Notes: a model not told the origin generated them from the sequence alone. Shown: positions 12,290 to 24,460, counted from the first letter of the stretch. The stretch is 64,000 bases of DNA from Edolisoma coerulescens (GCA_013397115.1 VWZW01002760.1:413979-477978); one strand, 5' to 3'. A program made the numbers and translations.

Positions 12290-12560
12290 AGACAGTCCCT
12301 GTGCTATTTCTATTCAGATAAGGAACTTGAGAAAGTTGTTATCAGAGCATATAACACTCTAATTATTCTGACTTTGGAGACAGATTAGAAAGCAGATCTT
12401 TGGAAACCTCTTGAATTGGACTGATGCTCTTTGAATTGCAAATATCTTCTGACTTGCAACTGTGATTGCACTTGCAAATTTATCAGGCCCTTAATGTTAT
12501 TTCAGCATGCACGAATAGCTGATTTTATTTGCTTGCTTTGTGATTAGAACTAATGGGAGC
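12290..12560. promoter_or_regulatory. candidate conserved non-coding block
   Basis: AT-rich, repeat-free stretch with 'ctaattattctg' and several 'ttgcaaat'-like words ('attgcaaatatcttc', 'cttgcaaatttatc'; octamer/POU-like) in about 150 bases. The texture resembles developmental enhancers. Conservation is not tested here, so this is inference only. Confidence 0.2.
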
Positions 12561-15500
12561 AGACCACAACTTCATGCTGTGTTTCCATAGAGCAGAGTAA
12601 TTACAGAACAGGCTTTGAAAATACATCTGCAATGCAGGTATTTCCCAGTCAGGTTTTTACTAGGGGATATGGCCACTTTTTTGCATGTATACTGACTTTC
12701 CATGTGTTTAGAGCATTCAGGGAGTTTGATTATCCCTCAAAGCATGGCAAGGACACCTGTCAAAATACCACTTCTGTTCTTGGAGATTAAGAAGTAATTA
12801 ATTTCTTGCCATTTGCTAACTTATTCTTAGCTTGAGAGCCCTGTCTTGTATTTGATATGGACATATCTGTAGCTGACAAATTCAATTTCGTGATAAACCT
12901 GACAAAAGCATTTCTGACAGAATACAGCTCTGGCTTGACTGTGTGTCTGGACATGAGAGGAGCAGCAAGAGGGGGCAAGGCAGCAAACAGAGAAGGAGCC
13001 AAAGATCTGAGCTGCAGCCAGAGATGTGCTTAGAGCCTGACCCAGAGAGAATAACACAGAAAGGGACAGAGAATATGGGTGAGCAGCTGATTGCAGTAAG
13101 ACCAGTTGTTGTCCCCACATGTTATTTGATTCCTGCTCTGCTCAGAGAAACTAGATTTGGTTAATAAAGAGGATTTGAGTTCATAAAGAGGTTTTGATCA
13201 TTAACTTTGAAAAATAACTAAAGTGAGTTTCTTCTCTTAGTGGAAATAGCCAGTGAGACCCCCCAAAACCATTGAACTGCTGGAAGACAGCACTGCAAGG
13301 ACCACTCAGGGCTTCAGCAGCACACAATGACTTCACCCCTGTTCTCTTGGACCTTTCGTGGATGACCAGAGTGGCTGAGGGGAGGCTGAGGAAAACCAGC
13401 CACTTCCCTCTGTGTGCAGCCCCTGCCTGGAGCATCAGAGAGCAGCAGATGGAAGGGAGAGGTGAGCCAGAGAGCTGCTGAGGTGTGACACAGCCCCTCG
13501 AGCGAGATGTGCCTGGCCAGGATCACCCAGGACATGTGTCCCACCACCAAACCAGTGGGGATATAAATCCTTGCACGGGCTGGACAGAGAGCTGTCTGAA
13601 CACATGGAAAAGGAGCACCAGCCCTTGCTTAGGGGTTGTTGATAATGGCTAGAAATGCTCGTTTTAGAAAATGAGGTAAGTGTAATGTTACTAGAAAGTG
13701 GAAAGCTTCCAAACCTGATCCTGCCTCATGCCCCTGCTGCTCTTCAGCTTGAGATCAGACTTTAGGGGCAAGCTTTACCCTGCAGCAAATGTTTACTGTG
13801 ATGTTGTGGTCCCTCAAGGGAAAGGAGGGTTTGTGATGGAAATGATGATGGAGTAGGAAGTGCCACGGTGCTTTGCGAGCAGCACAGCTACAACAACAAC
13901 CCTCGTACCAGTAAATAGGAAAAAGGTCCTCTCTGTCCAGATGGGGAGGCAGGAGATATAACCCTACTGAATGTAACACCAGAGACTTCCCAAATCCTAC
14001 TCCAAAGCTTTTAATCCCTTCAGTCCTTAACAGTTCAAAATTACATCATCATTTCCCCCACTTCAGACAGAGCTTTGCCCCTTCTGCTTCTTAGCTGCAG
14101 TGCAGCCTAATAGGACTCATACTTCTTCATCTTGAATGGAAAAATGTATGTCAAGGCAAAACAAAGTGCAGTTTCTAGATCTCCACAGGGGGCGAGGGGG
14201 ATGTCTCATAAATCTGTGTGTGATTAAAGGCAGCTGCAGATTGACATGGACAGTTTGAGCTTGTCAGTCCCTTGTGTGATGGATGGCTGTTGGAGCAAGC
14301 CAGCAGTGGCAAGCTCCAGACAATGAATTTCCTGCACTTCCTAATCTCATTGCTGAGGACCGGGAAATAGATGCCTAATCAGCCCTCTATTGGTAAGGGC
14401 CCTAACCCAAACCCCAGCACAAGCACTGCAAGTTTTCAGCCTGGCCATTTATTCTCAACTCTTTCAAGCTCTTGTTTCAATAGCAGTGAATGTGGAGAAG
14501 TACAATGAATTCCTTTCTGGTAACCTGAGAATATCGGCTAATGGAAAAAACAAAAAGTGCTCTGCAACTATATTAAATTTTCAGGGATTTTTCCCTCCTG
14601 CCCCCAACTGGCTGATGTTAACATTTTTCCAGCGTCCTTGAGATTGCAGCAAACAGCTTGCAGGGAAAAGAAAAACCAAACAGCTTGAACCACATCCTCT
14701 GCTGGCACAAACTGATGCAGCTCTCCTTTTTACACCAGCTGAGAAGCCAGGATGCTGCTGCTTTTATTTCGGCTTCACAACAGAGTTACCATTATAAAAG
14801 TAAGATACTGAGATGAGTTTTGCTCCAAGTGACATCATAAATTAGTGGGGAGCAAGAAATGTCTTGGCAGAGCTGAATGGGGTGCTGTGCACAGAGCCCA
14901 TTTGGCACCAGCAGCTAAACCCAGGATCCATGGGGATGCATCCAAGGACACAGTCTTGCATTTTGTCTCCTGATTTTATGCATATCAGAGTGATCTGTGT
15001 GTTTAGAAATGGAGGTAGGAAAAATAATGATGAAAACACACATCCAATATTATGGTTGCAGTTCTGGTTATCTAGCATGTTTCACTATAAAAGCTGAGTG
15101 ATTTAAGAGTCATTTCACTCTCTGTGAAGTCCTACCCATGCTGGCATTTCTAGGCACGCAGTTCCCCACTGATGTTAGAGACAAGTAACAGGTAGGTGAG
15201 GAAAGTAAAAAGATGTAGCTGATGGAAATGGTCATGTTAGACCTCCAGGGTCAGCCCGGCTCTAGTGTCCAGATATTCAGCTTTTGGCTTAGACATGAGC
15301 AGTTCAGATGCCTTCTGTCCCCTGTGGACATTTGAGCAGCTGAAGATTAGGATAAAATGCAAGTTGTCCCTAGCAGGGAATGTCATGGCTAAAAGCTGTC
15401 TCAGGACATCATCTTTCACCTGTCATGGAGAAATCTTCCATCTGGGCAGACTTGGCCAACTCCTGGCGACTTGGAGCCTTCACTGCAGCCTAAAGAAGAG

Positions 15501-15664
15501 AACATCTGGCTTACACCCATCTTTAGTTTTCCATGCCTTTGGGAAAGTCACAGTAGTAGCTCACACTCCTCTATACCCTCTGCAGGATAATTCCACATCA
15601 AAGGTGTCTTAATATAGGAATGATTTCCTTTGGTCTTTATCAACATTGTATTAATATTTGAAAG
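12561..15664. other. non-coding DNA, nothing identified
   Basis: Mixed single-copy-looking sequence. No splice-bounded frame, repeat or RNA gene recognised. Confidence 0.5.
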
Positions 15665-15704
15665 ATAGAACAGAATAGAGTAGAGTAGAATAGAGTAGAA
15701 TAGA
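15665..15704. repeat. (TAGAA/TAGAG)n pentanucleotide array
   Basis: About eight imperfect units of 'tagaa', 'tagag' and 'cagaa' directly abut the CR1 that follows. The CR1 3' end in this orientation carries 'atagaat', so the array probably grew from the retroposon's short 3' terminal repeat by slippage. Confidence 0.85.
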
Positions 15705-15970
15705 CTATTTAAGTTGGAATGTACCTACAATTATCATCTGGTCCAACTGTCTGACCACTTCAGGGCTGACCAGCACATGAAGGACAAATATCCAAATGCC
15801 TCCTAAACACTGATGGATTTAGGGCACCAACCACCTCTCCAAGAAGCCTGCTCCAGTATCTGAGCATCCTCTTGGCAGAGAAATGTTTCCTAATGTCCAG
15901 TCTAAACCTCTCCTGGTGCAGCTTTGAACAACTCCCACGTGGCCTGTCACCGGATACCAGGGAGATGAAT
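15705..15970 (-). repeat. CR1: CR1 LINE fragment, antisense
   Basis: 'caattatcatctggtccaac', 'aatgcctcctaaacactgat', 'caccaaccacctctccaaga', 'gaaatgtttcctaatgtcca' and 'tctaaacctctcctggtgca' follow the antisense CR1 3' region in order (a variant outside the commonest young type). The end is near 'cacgtggcctgtcaccgg', where similarity fades. Confidence 0.9.
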
Positions 15971-15974
15971 CCAC

Positions 15975-15993
15975 ATAGAATGGTTTGGGTTGG
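15975..15993 (-). repeat. CR1: isolated CR1 3' terminus
   Basis: 'atagaatggtttgggttgg' is a near-exact match to the antisense extreme 3' end of avian CR1, yet it starts where the neighbouring CR1 copy fades. The following bases do not continue as CR1, so this is either a minimal second insertion or rearranged CR1 sequence. Confidence 0.6.
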
Positions 15994-18900
15994 TGATATT
16001 GGCAGTGTCCAACAGCATCTGGAAGGTGGAGGAGGCACCTAATCTGAGGTGTGAATTTGGGGACCTTTGCTGCTGGGCACTAGGGATCCCACATAGTTTC
16101 AGGGTGTGAAGTTTATGAACAGGAGTTTGGGGATTTCAAGTTTGGATTTAGATACAACTCCCACATCTTTCAAAGGTACTGTAAATACTCATATTTTGTC
16201 TGAGAGAAGAGATACTTGGAGAACTGCAAGTCTGGGGCTTAAAATGTGCAGTGATCCCAAGTTGCCAGGGATGTACTGATGTCAATAAAAGCTAAAACAG
16301 AAGAGCCTATTAAAGTAAAGAGGACTCTAATGTGCTCCAGAAGACCTTTTGGAAAAGCTGACTCCAGAATTCAGTATTTGCTAACTGGAAGACCTCACAG
16401 TTTGCATTTGGGGGACTGAAAATTACTGCATGGAATTTGGAATCCATGTTTTCAGAGGTGAATTTTACAGACAAAAAAAAAGGTAAGGAACCTGAAGCCA
16501 CTGCTGTTTTGTATAAACTGAGCAGTAATTGCTTTTTTGGGCAGTCTCTCTCTCTTCTGTATTTTAACAGAACCACAATACATATTCCAAATGGCTGGAG
16601 TATAAAAAACTTTGTCTGGCAAAAAAATCAGGCCTGGCAGCAACTTGTTTCAGAACTTTGAAAATGAGATTAATGAGGAAGAAGGTGTTGAAAAAGGGGG
16701 CCAGAGAAGATGGGGATTGATGCTATTGTAGTATGGACATCCTTGTATCACTTATCAGGATTTCCAGCTTTGAATTTATTTTTGCGTTATTCACCTGGAA
16801 AGGAAAAAACCCTTAAGTTCATGCACTTCATTGGAACACACTGGTCTCAAAGAGATATGTTTGCTCTTTTCACATGGGAATGGTTACTACTTGGCATCTA
16901 TTCTAAATTCAGAACACATTGGGTCAAACTCATCTGTGTCGTAGCCTTCTCAAATTGCGGGATTTCCAGTCAGGATGCGTTTGGCCCAGTGTGCTCTGCC
17001 TGTTTTGGCTTCAATACATTATGAGATTGTTAGTTCCATAGCCCCCGAAGGATTATATTCTTCTTTGGGCACAGAGCCCACTCAGGTCTCTGTGTTTCAC
17101 TAAACCAGACTATAAAGAATAGGTGCAAACCCTGCACAGGAACTTCTCTCATCCTATCAGCACCATTTCAAGCTGCCCTTTGAAAGAACAAATTTAGTGA
17201 TGGGCTTGGTGCGCTCTTCCCAGTCATAAAAGGTCTGAGGATTGAGTTCTTCTACACAGCTATCCCTAATTTGGGGGATAAAATCCTGCCAACCCCTTCA
17301 GCACCGTGTCCATTAACCAGTGTAGTTACACCACCTGCACTGTTCTGCTGTCTGGGAAACATCCTGCACGTCAGCACCTCCAGCGTGCCCAGCGTTCAGC
17401 TCCTGTTGGGAATCCTCCAAAGTAAACTCCTCCATTCCCCTTTCCAGGGCCACACATTCCTTGTTCCTGAGCTGCACAGAGCTCAGGCAGGGCTCCCTCC
17501 ATATCAGTGTAGAGCCACTTGCACACAGATGGGCAGAGGTGACGAACTTTGGGCAATGAGAATTTTGGGTAATGTGGTGTGGATCTCATGTGGCAGATTC
17601 GAACATCACCATGTCACCATGGAATTCTTTCTGTGGCACAACAGTACAGATTCCTGAGGCACAGTCCTTGCCAAGGAGGAGAAGGGGACCACAAGCCTTA
17701 CACTTGGTGTACATGACTTGTCTGAGCTCAGCCTCCAGGTTTCAGCCCAGAAAGTCTGAAATGACCCTCTACACTGAACTCCCCCCAAATCTCCCTCAGT
17801 CATGCAAGTCTGGAATGGCTCCAAACCCTTGGGAAAGGAGAAATAACAAATAAGAGCTTTGCTGTCATGTTTTGTTGCTCTTTGATGGGAAGTCTTCATC
17901 AGGAACAGAAACTGAGCCTGCTGTCATTGGGGTTCTATACTGGGATGCAAAAGAAGCGTGTGTGAGGTCTCCAGGCATAGTTTCTCTATAGCCTTGAGTA
18001 AATCACTCATTCCTCCTTTGCAGGAAGTGTTTCCAGGCCTGTTTCCCTCTGTCTTACCCTGGCAGACTCGAAGGTGCTTTGTCAAGGCTGTGGTATGGAA
18101 AGTGTTAAGCAAATTTGGCCAAGGCCCATGGGTGCTCCTGTAACACAAGGCAGGAAGAGCAGCAACATTTAATGAGATCCTCCCTCAGGAATGACAGAGG
18201 AAGAGAGAACCTTTCTGGAGCTGAACACTGCCATAGCCTGTATTACTACAAAACTAAACTGAAGTTCAAGGTAAATCTGATTTCTTTTGCTGCCTTTATT
18301 AAAGGCAAAAATCTGATAACTTCTAATAAGTATAAAATGTAAATTGAAATTACTTAAGCTTCATAAAAAGACTGGTCTCTCATCTGGGAGTAGCCTGTGC
18401 AGTTTTCAGTGTAAGAAACAGGCCATAACCCCTCCATAGGCAATACAATTAATCAAATAATACAATTATGCTAAGCCAGTGCTGACGATCATTTCAAGGG
18501 ATAAGTATAGCTATTCTGGCTTGCAAATAAAAAACAAAAGTAGTTGAAAGTTAGAACATAGAGCAAATGGACGACTCTGAATCCTCCCTCTATTGTTAAA
18601 CTGTACAAATCTATTGCTTTTCTAATAAATATTCCCGGCGCAGAGCGTTTTCTTGCCAATATTTTCAGCAGTGGAAGCCAAGCCAGAAGGTTCTGAAACC
18701 AACATATTGGCATGGGTGGTTTTTTTTTCTCCTTCTTCTAATATACCATGGAATCTAGTTAAATATTTTTCCATTTCTTACTTCTCTCTGCGTCTTCTGG
18801 AGAAAATGTGAGTCCTATTTCCTCATAAAAATATCTTAGCAGTTGACAGGTTGGGTGTCTTTGATCCTGAAATGTTTTTGGATGATTTTTCTCCCCCACT

Positions 18901-19283
18901 TTGACTTTGTAATATAACGCTCCATAAAAAGTATATGCATATATGCAACTTTAAAAGGGGATCCTTATTTGAAATTAAACTTTCACACCAATTAACGTTC
19001 TCCCAGTACTCTATAAAATGCAGTAAAAACAGTGCTCTTACAGAGACCCTTGCAATTCTCAGATTGATGCCTCCCTGGCTGTGGAACCCAGAACATCTGC
19101 TTTAAATTAGCTCTGATGGAAGGTCTACTTGTAAATGCATGACTTAATCAGCCTTACTAAAGTAAATGGCACATACTGTAGCAGAGGGTGCTTCAGAGTC
19201 AGACTCAAACCTGTCTTTCTTTTGAAGCAGAGAGGGGAAAAAGGAGGGGGGTGCAGAGGGGGCAAGCTTTAAACCAAAGGCGA
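15994..19283. other. non-coding DNA, nothing identified
   Basis: No supported gene or repeat. The 128-codon frame at 17271-17657 (+) overlaps antisense frames and lacks other support. The part around 18340-19040 is AT-rich. Confidence 0.5.
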
Positions 19284-19303
19284 TTTTTTTTTTTTTTTTT
19301 TTT
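19284..19303. repeat. poly-T tract of 20
   Basis: Uninterrupted run of 20 T followed by 'cttttat'. No identifiable retrosequence lies next to it on the minus strand, so it is best called a simple homopolymer. Its length may vary or be mis-sequenced. Confidence 0.95.
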
Positions 19304-19662
19304 CTTTTATGAGCTGACATTAGCAGACGTGTGGCTGTACCATAGCCAGTCTAACTCCCAGCACCATGTGCAGCTGTGCAGGGCAAGCCTGCCTTGCTCC
19401 TCCCCATCCTCACATACCCCTGCTTTCAGGCAGGCCCCATTTAGATAAAGGCTGCAGAGAATTCCGTAGAGGCGCGCTGGGAAATCTCCTCCTTTGCCTG
19501 AAGGCTCTGAGCATCCCTGAGAGTGGCCAGTTTGTCCTGAGGGAAGCCTAAGGGCAGCTAATCCAGCCAACTTTGCCCAAGGATGAGTCTCCCTGCATTG
19601 CTCAGTCCCTGCTAACCTTCCCTGAGCAAAAGGAGCCACAGGCTTCCTGTTGGCTTTTAACA
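19304..19662. other. non-coding DNA, nothing identified
   Basis: Between the poly-T tract and the ancient CR1 relic nothing is recognised. Confidence 0.5.
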
Positions 19663-20208
19663 GTGAGGATTGTGAAGGGTGAAGAGTTGCAGAAGGTCCT
19701 TATGAGGCTGAGTGAGTGGGCAATAAAATGACAGATGAAATTCAGTGTATATAAACAGAAAGTGATGCATGTGGGGAAAAACAACCCCTAGATTCATTAT
19801 AAAATGATGGGCTCTGAGCTGACTATTACGACTAAGAAGTGAACCTTGAATGAAAACATCAGTTCAGGGCTCAGAAGCCACCAGAAAAAAAAAAAAGTTA
19901 ATCGACTGTTAGGAATGATTAGGAAAGGAATAGAAAGCAAAACAAAAATCATTTCATCACTTTCTATAGCCATGGGTCATCCACACCTCAAATAATGTAT
20001 GTTGTTCTGTCCCCTCAGCTGAAAAAAAAGCATGTAGTAAACTGGAAAAGGTTCTAAGAATGGTAAAAAGGGTGATCAAAGGCTTGGAATGACTTCCATA
20101 TATGAAATGATTGAAACTGGAAAAGGGACAGATTGGGAATGAGGGTATGACAGAGATCTAGAGCACCACAAGTGATACAGAGGGGTTAAGCAGGGACCAA
20201 CTGTCTTT
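19663..20208 (+). repeat. CR1: ancient CR1 relic, 5' segment, sense
   Basis: 'gcagatgaaattcagtgta'-type wording appears as 'acagatgaaattcagtgtat' (19729-19748). It is followed by 'aaagtgatgcatgtggggaa', 'ataaaatgatgggctctgag', 'gttaggaatgattaggaaag' and 'tggaatgacttccatatatg'. This is the order of the reverse-transcriptase end and 3' region of old amniote CR1, as I recall it. Stops and indels are frequent. The copy is interrupted at 20208 by a younger CR1 and resumes at 20348. Confidence 0.85.
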
Positions 20209-20347
20209 CCCCTGGAAGTGTTCAAGTCAAGGCTGGATGGGGCTTGGAGCAACCTGGTCTAGTGGAAGGTGTCCCTGCTCATCACAGGGGGGTTGGAATG
20301 AGATGATCTTTAAGATCCCTTCCAACCCAAACCAGTCTGTGATTTTT
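20209..20347 (+). repeat. CR1: young CR1 inserted in old CR1, sense
   Basis: 'cccctggaagtgttcaagtc' through 'ggctggatggggcttggagc', 'aacctggtctagtggaaggt' and 'gatcccttccaacccaaacc' to 'agtctgtgat' is a short, 3'-complete avian CR1. The sequence on both sides belongs to a different, older CR1 in the same orientation: 'accaactgtcttt' to the left, and 'ttccagcacaagaacaaatgg' (the next expected part of the old element) to the right. The insertion is therefore nested. Confidence 0.9.
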
Positions 20348-20530
20348 CCAGCACAAGAACAAATGGCCATGACACAGAGCTAATAAAATCCAGGTTAGAA
20401 ACAACAGGAAGTTTTTCTTCACACAGAGCTGTGGAATCCCTGCCAGGAGAGGTTATGGATGCAAGAAGTTTAGTGATTTCAGGAGAGAATGGTGAGGATT
20501 TAGAAGAGATTAATAGGGTAGCGGATCAGT
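20348..20530 (+). repeat. CR1: ancient CR1 relic, 3' segment, sense
   Basis: 'ccagcacaagaacaaatggc' then 'aggaagtttttcttcacaca' and 'gctgtggaatccctgccagg' are the next landmarks of the old CR1 broken at 20208. Similarity fades after about 20500, so the end is approximate. Confidence 0.8.
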
Positions 20531-21530
20531 AGATAGGACCTAGAGAAACTACTGACAGAGAAATTAAAAACCAGAAAAATTGGAACAAAGAGACCCAATT
20601 AGAGCAATTTAGAGAATAACAAAGGAAAAGGGCAAGTGAAATGAGCAAAGGCACTGGGGAGGCAGAACAACTGATCTGGAAAGGGATTACTCTCACTTGC
20701 AAGCTGGGTAAGAATGGTTGTAAAATACACACGTAAGGTACAAGGACACAGACCAAAGGTGTCAAGAAAAATGGGAGAAAGTCACAAAGGTACAGGCAGG
20801 TGGGAATGAAGACCATCAGGATTGGAAACTTCTGGAGAGGAAAAAAAATGTAAAGTAAAACAAGAGGGAAGAGGACTCAGGGAAGTAAGTTCTGCTGTTT
20901 GCCAAGGAGAGAGTTTTATGTTGTGAACAGCAGATTGTCACCACTTCAGGACAGTTCATTACTGCACACTGGCCATGCTGAGGCATTATTACACACCTCA
21001 TATAAAAATAAAATGGAGGAACAACATCATAGATGCAAAATGGGGCCCACAAAACTCAGAAAACACCCAAACCAGGGTAGTTGTGCAATCTTTATCTGAC
21101 CCCATTGTTCTTTATGGGCTAATTACTCAAGTATATCCTTTTCTAAAAGTTAACCCATACATCTCCTTTTCTCTGCCCTTGGCCAGAGCAGTTTCATGCC
21201 CTCCACATTTCCATCAGGCTGCTCTCTACTTTGTGCTGGCTGGTTGAACACGAGGGGAGAAGCCACAGGAGAAGCAAGGACCTGTTCTCAGTGCCCATGA
21301 AACAACACACGGGAATGACAGCACAGTAATTACAGAGAGCCCACGTGCATCCTCAATTGCTCCCCTGGCAGATCCCAGCCCAGTCTGAGCAGCACTGGGA
21401 GCTGTAAAGTGCACAGAGTGTATTCTGATCATGTGGGACCTGAGTCCCCACGAGAGCTCGGAACTGGAAACTGTGAGTTCAGAAGCTCCTTGCTTGGGCT
21501 GTATGGGGAGATTTGAATTGGCACAGCAAG
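20531..21530. other. non-coding DNA, nothing identified
   Basis: Purine-rich sequence to about 20890, then mixed sequence. The minus-strand frame at 20526-20816 is leucine/phenylalanine-rich only because its complement is purine-rich. No gene or repeat supported. Confidence 0.5.
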
Positions 21531-21710
21531 TCATAGAACCATAGAATATTTAGAGTTGGAAGAGACCTTAAAAATCACCAAGTTCCAACCTCCCTGCCAT
21601 GGGCAGGGGCATCTTCCACTAGACCAGGGTGCTAAACCTGTCCCCTGCCAGTTTAAAGCTATTCCCCTTGACTTATTCAGGCACCTCCCAACAACTCACC
21701 AGCTCTCGAG
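21531..21710 (-). repeat. CR1: CR1 LINE fragment, antisense, internal deletion
   Basis: 'tcatagaaccatagaatatt', 'gagttggaagagaccttaaa', 'ccctgccatgggcaggggca' and 'tcttccactagaccagggtg' give the CR1 3' end. The sequence then jumps at about 21648 to 'gtttaaagctattccccttg', which in CR1 lies roughly 150-200 bases further in. The intervening segment is missing. Confidence 0.88.
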
Positions 21711-22728
21711 TTCTTCCTCAGAAGGTGAGAAGCACAATAACCATTCATAGAAAAGCCTCTAGAATTAGTTAAACATAGATAAAGAAATAGATTTCTCCCA
21801 ACCCTGGTTTTTTTGAAACAGACAACTCCTTTGTTTTGAGCAAATAAATCTACAAAGTCCCAAACTTCAGCTTCTGGAATATATGAGAAATCTCAGTATA
21901 TGCAATTGCATTTTCATAAAATACAAGCAGTCAAAATCAGGACATTGCAATGGCAAATGCTGAGCCATTGCAATAAAAAGCAACACCACTGCTCCCACAT
22001 GTGCCACAATGAACATCAACACCATTATGGCTTATTTTATTTTTCTTATTTTGGAACCATCTGTACTTGGAAAGAGAGATGTTTTAAAGTAACTGTAACC
22101 TGCAAGTTTTAAAACATTGTTTTTCATAAATATTACAAAGTTTCATTTTTAAATTTCAATAAGAACACTGAAAAAGTGGGAAACGTATTCTATGTTGTCA
22201 AGTGTTACTCATTTCACTTTACTAGGATACCTTCCTTTTCTACAGCATGCTTCAGGAATGCACATTAGGGCTTGAGATTGGATCCTGGTGGATTCAGTGG
22301 AACTTTAATGGATGCTTAAATGCTCTCTTAAACTGGATTGAGGATTTTTCAACCCAGAAATCATATGCTAATACAAATCCCAATAGGCATGTTAATTTAA
22401 CATTAATGCTTGTATCCACAGACATTGAAGGGGGTACATAAAGAGTTAGAGACTGAGATAATTTAGGGTCAGAGTGGACCATTAGATTATCTCATTGGCA
22501 GAGTAATGCACTTACTAAGGGTAACTGTCTTCTGAGACCAGTCATTTGAATTTGGCTAAACTGGGTTTGGCTGAAACCTCTTTTCCAGAAAGGCCCCATG
22601 TCCTGATCTGAACACACAAAGTCCCAGGAAGCCTCTCGCTGTCCTCGGTGATGAGTCCCTATTCAATATTTCCTTCCAAGCATTCAAACTCTGTCTTTCA
22701 CCTGGCTTTTTGTGACACCATTGCTTTT
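21711..22728. other. AT-rich non-coding DNA, nothing identified
   Basis: Low-GC sequence without a supported exon or repeat. Short frames only. Confidence 0.5.
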
Positions 22729-22970
22729 CACAGAGTCACAGAATTGCATCAAGTCCAACAATCAACCCAGCCCCACCACCATGCCCACCACTAAACCATG
22801 TCCTCGAGTGCCAAACCCACATATTTTTTGAACACTTCCAGGGATGATGACTCCACCACTTCCCTGGGAAGCCTGTTCCAGTGCTTGACAATCCTTCTGT
22901 GAAGAAACTTTTCCTAATATTCAACCAGAACCTCCCCTGGCACGACTTGAGGCCTTTTCTCTCATCCTGA
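22729..22970 (-). repeat. CR1: CR1 LINE fragment, antisense
   Basis: 'cacagagtcacagaattgca' is followed by 'ccaccaccatgcccaccact', 'ttttttgaacacttccaggg', 'gatgactccaccacttccct' and 'aacctcccctggcacgactt'. This matches the CR1 subfamilies whose antisense copies read 'ttttgaacacctccagggatggtgactcc'. About 20-30 bases near the tail (after 'cagaatt') are missing. Confidence 0.93.
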
Positions 22971-23689
22971 AAAAGCAGTTAGAGAGCCTTCAGTAATTGT
23001 CATTTTGATGGAGTCACAAAACCACTTCTCAGCCTTCTGTTTATTTGTTTTTGAAGAGTAGAACAGCCTGAGCTGTTTACGTATCTGTCCATCATTTCCT
23101 CCAGCCTTTGATCAGCATTTTTGGTGCACAAAAGCTCAGCACCCAAAACGTGGAGTGGATACTCCCATTCACATGGCTTTCTGCACTACAGACCCCACCT
23201 CCCACCCCACAGATGGATTCAGAAATCCTTCTGATACACCACGCTACCAAAAGGCTTAGATTTTATTTCTTCTAAAAGGAAAGCCCTGCAAGTTTAGCTT
23301 GTGCATATTTGGCAAAGCAGGTTTGTCTTCCCTTTCCTCTGTTGAGAAGCTTGGGACTCTCTGTCTGAATTACTCTGCACATTGCAATATAAAAATACAG
23401 TTTCTGTGAAAAGCCTCCTCTCCCTCTGCTGGCTCCACTCAAACCAGGATTAAACCAGGGTTAAATGGGAGCTTTCAAACCCCAGCATTTCCTGGGGGCC
23501 TGCTCTCTGCTATCATCCATCATTTCTTTACAGCTCATTTTTAGATGCATTTGTTACAAGTTACCCTCTGCCGACATCCCTTTTTTGTGACATAAATCTG
23601 TTGCCTGGACACTGCCCAGTGCTCCCAGTGCCATTCCCACCAGCCCTCCAAAAATGCAGCAGACTGAGTCATACCTCAGGAAAAGGCCT
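22971..23689. other. non-coding DNA, nothing identified
   Basis: No exon or repeat recognised between the CR1 copy and the AT-rich block. Confidence 0.5.
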
Positions 23690-24460
23690 GTAATTGCCCA
23701 ATTTCATGTTATTTCTTTTCCATTAGAAAGCCAAACTAGAGGTGACCATTTACATTTTTGGGGTAATACATATTCTAAATAAGGCCTTGTTGCTGTTTTC
23801 TTTTCTTCCTCTTCCACTTCCTTTTTGGTTTATTCATTATATGTGATTCTAAAAACCCACTTATTTAGCATTGGTCTTTTAGTGTTAGAGAATGGGAGAC
23901 ATATTGATTGGTAGTTGCTCATGTGAAGTTGTTTAAATAGTACTTTAAAAGACATCAAGCAGCATTTCAAATCAAAAACCACTCAGACACATGTATTTGG
24001 AAAGATACTGACTAGACTCATATTTCCTGTATTAAAATACTTGTATAAAAATGTGTTCTTTTCTGATTTATCAAACAAGCAAATGACCCTCTGGAGAGTT
24101 TCTGGTTCAGACATGAATACCTAAGCAAAATCTTGGTGAATCATTTGAACTTGCTAGAATTTTTCCATATGAAGACTATTATAAATGTATCAATATTATG
24201 GTGTGATCTGATTCAATACATGCCTGTATCACTACAGCGTTGGCTCTCAAGATTTAGAAGTAAAAATGCACACAAGATGTATGGAGAATATCATTTCCTT
24301 ACACAAATTTGGTTTGTTACACGCTGACAAAACGTTTAGCTGAACTTACCTCCTTGGCTCAGCACCATAAAATTTAAGCTTTAATTGTAATTTAATTATA
24401 ATATAAGCTTTTTTTTCCATTCCACATAATTGTTTTGCACATTTAGGGACAAGAAAACAC
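23690..24460. promoter_or_regulatory. candidate conserved non-coding AT-rich block
   Basis: About 770 bases of repeat-free, AT-rich sequence with 'taattgcccaatttcatg', 'tttaattgtaatttaattat' and 'cataattg' words, the type of homeobox-site-rich texture often found in conserved vertebrate elements. Conservation cannot be judged from one sequence. Confidence 0.18.

Noticed and set aside
19284..19303. Possible antisense retrocopy tail (T20)
   Set aside because: Sequence to its right shows no recognisable transcript copy.
20526..20816. Hydrophobic 96-codon minus-strand frame that looks membrane-spanning
   Set aside because: Hydrophobicity is a by-product of the purine-rich plus strand (TTT/CTT codons on the complement).
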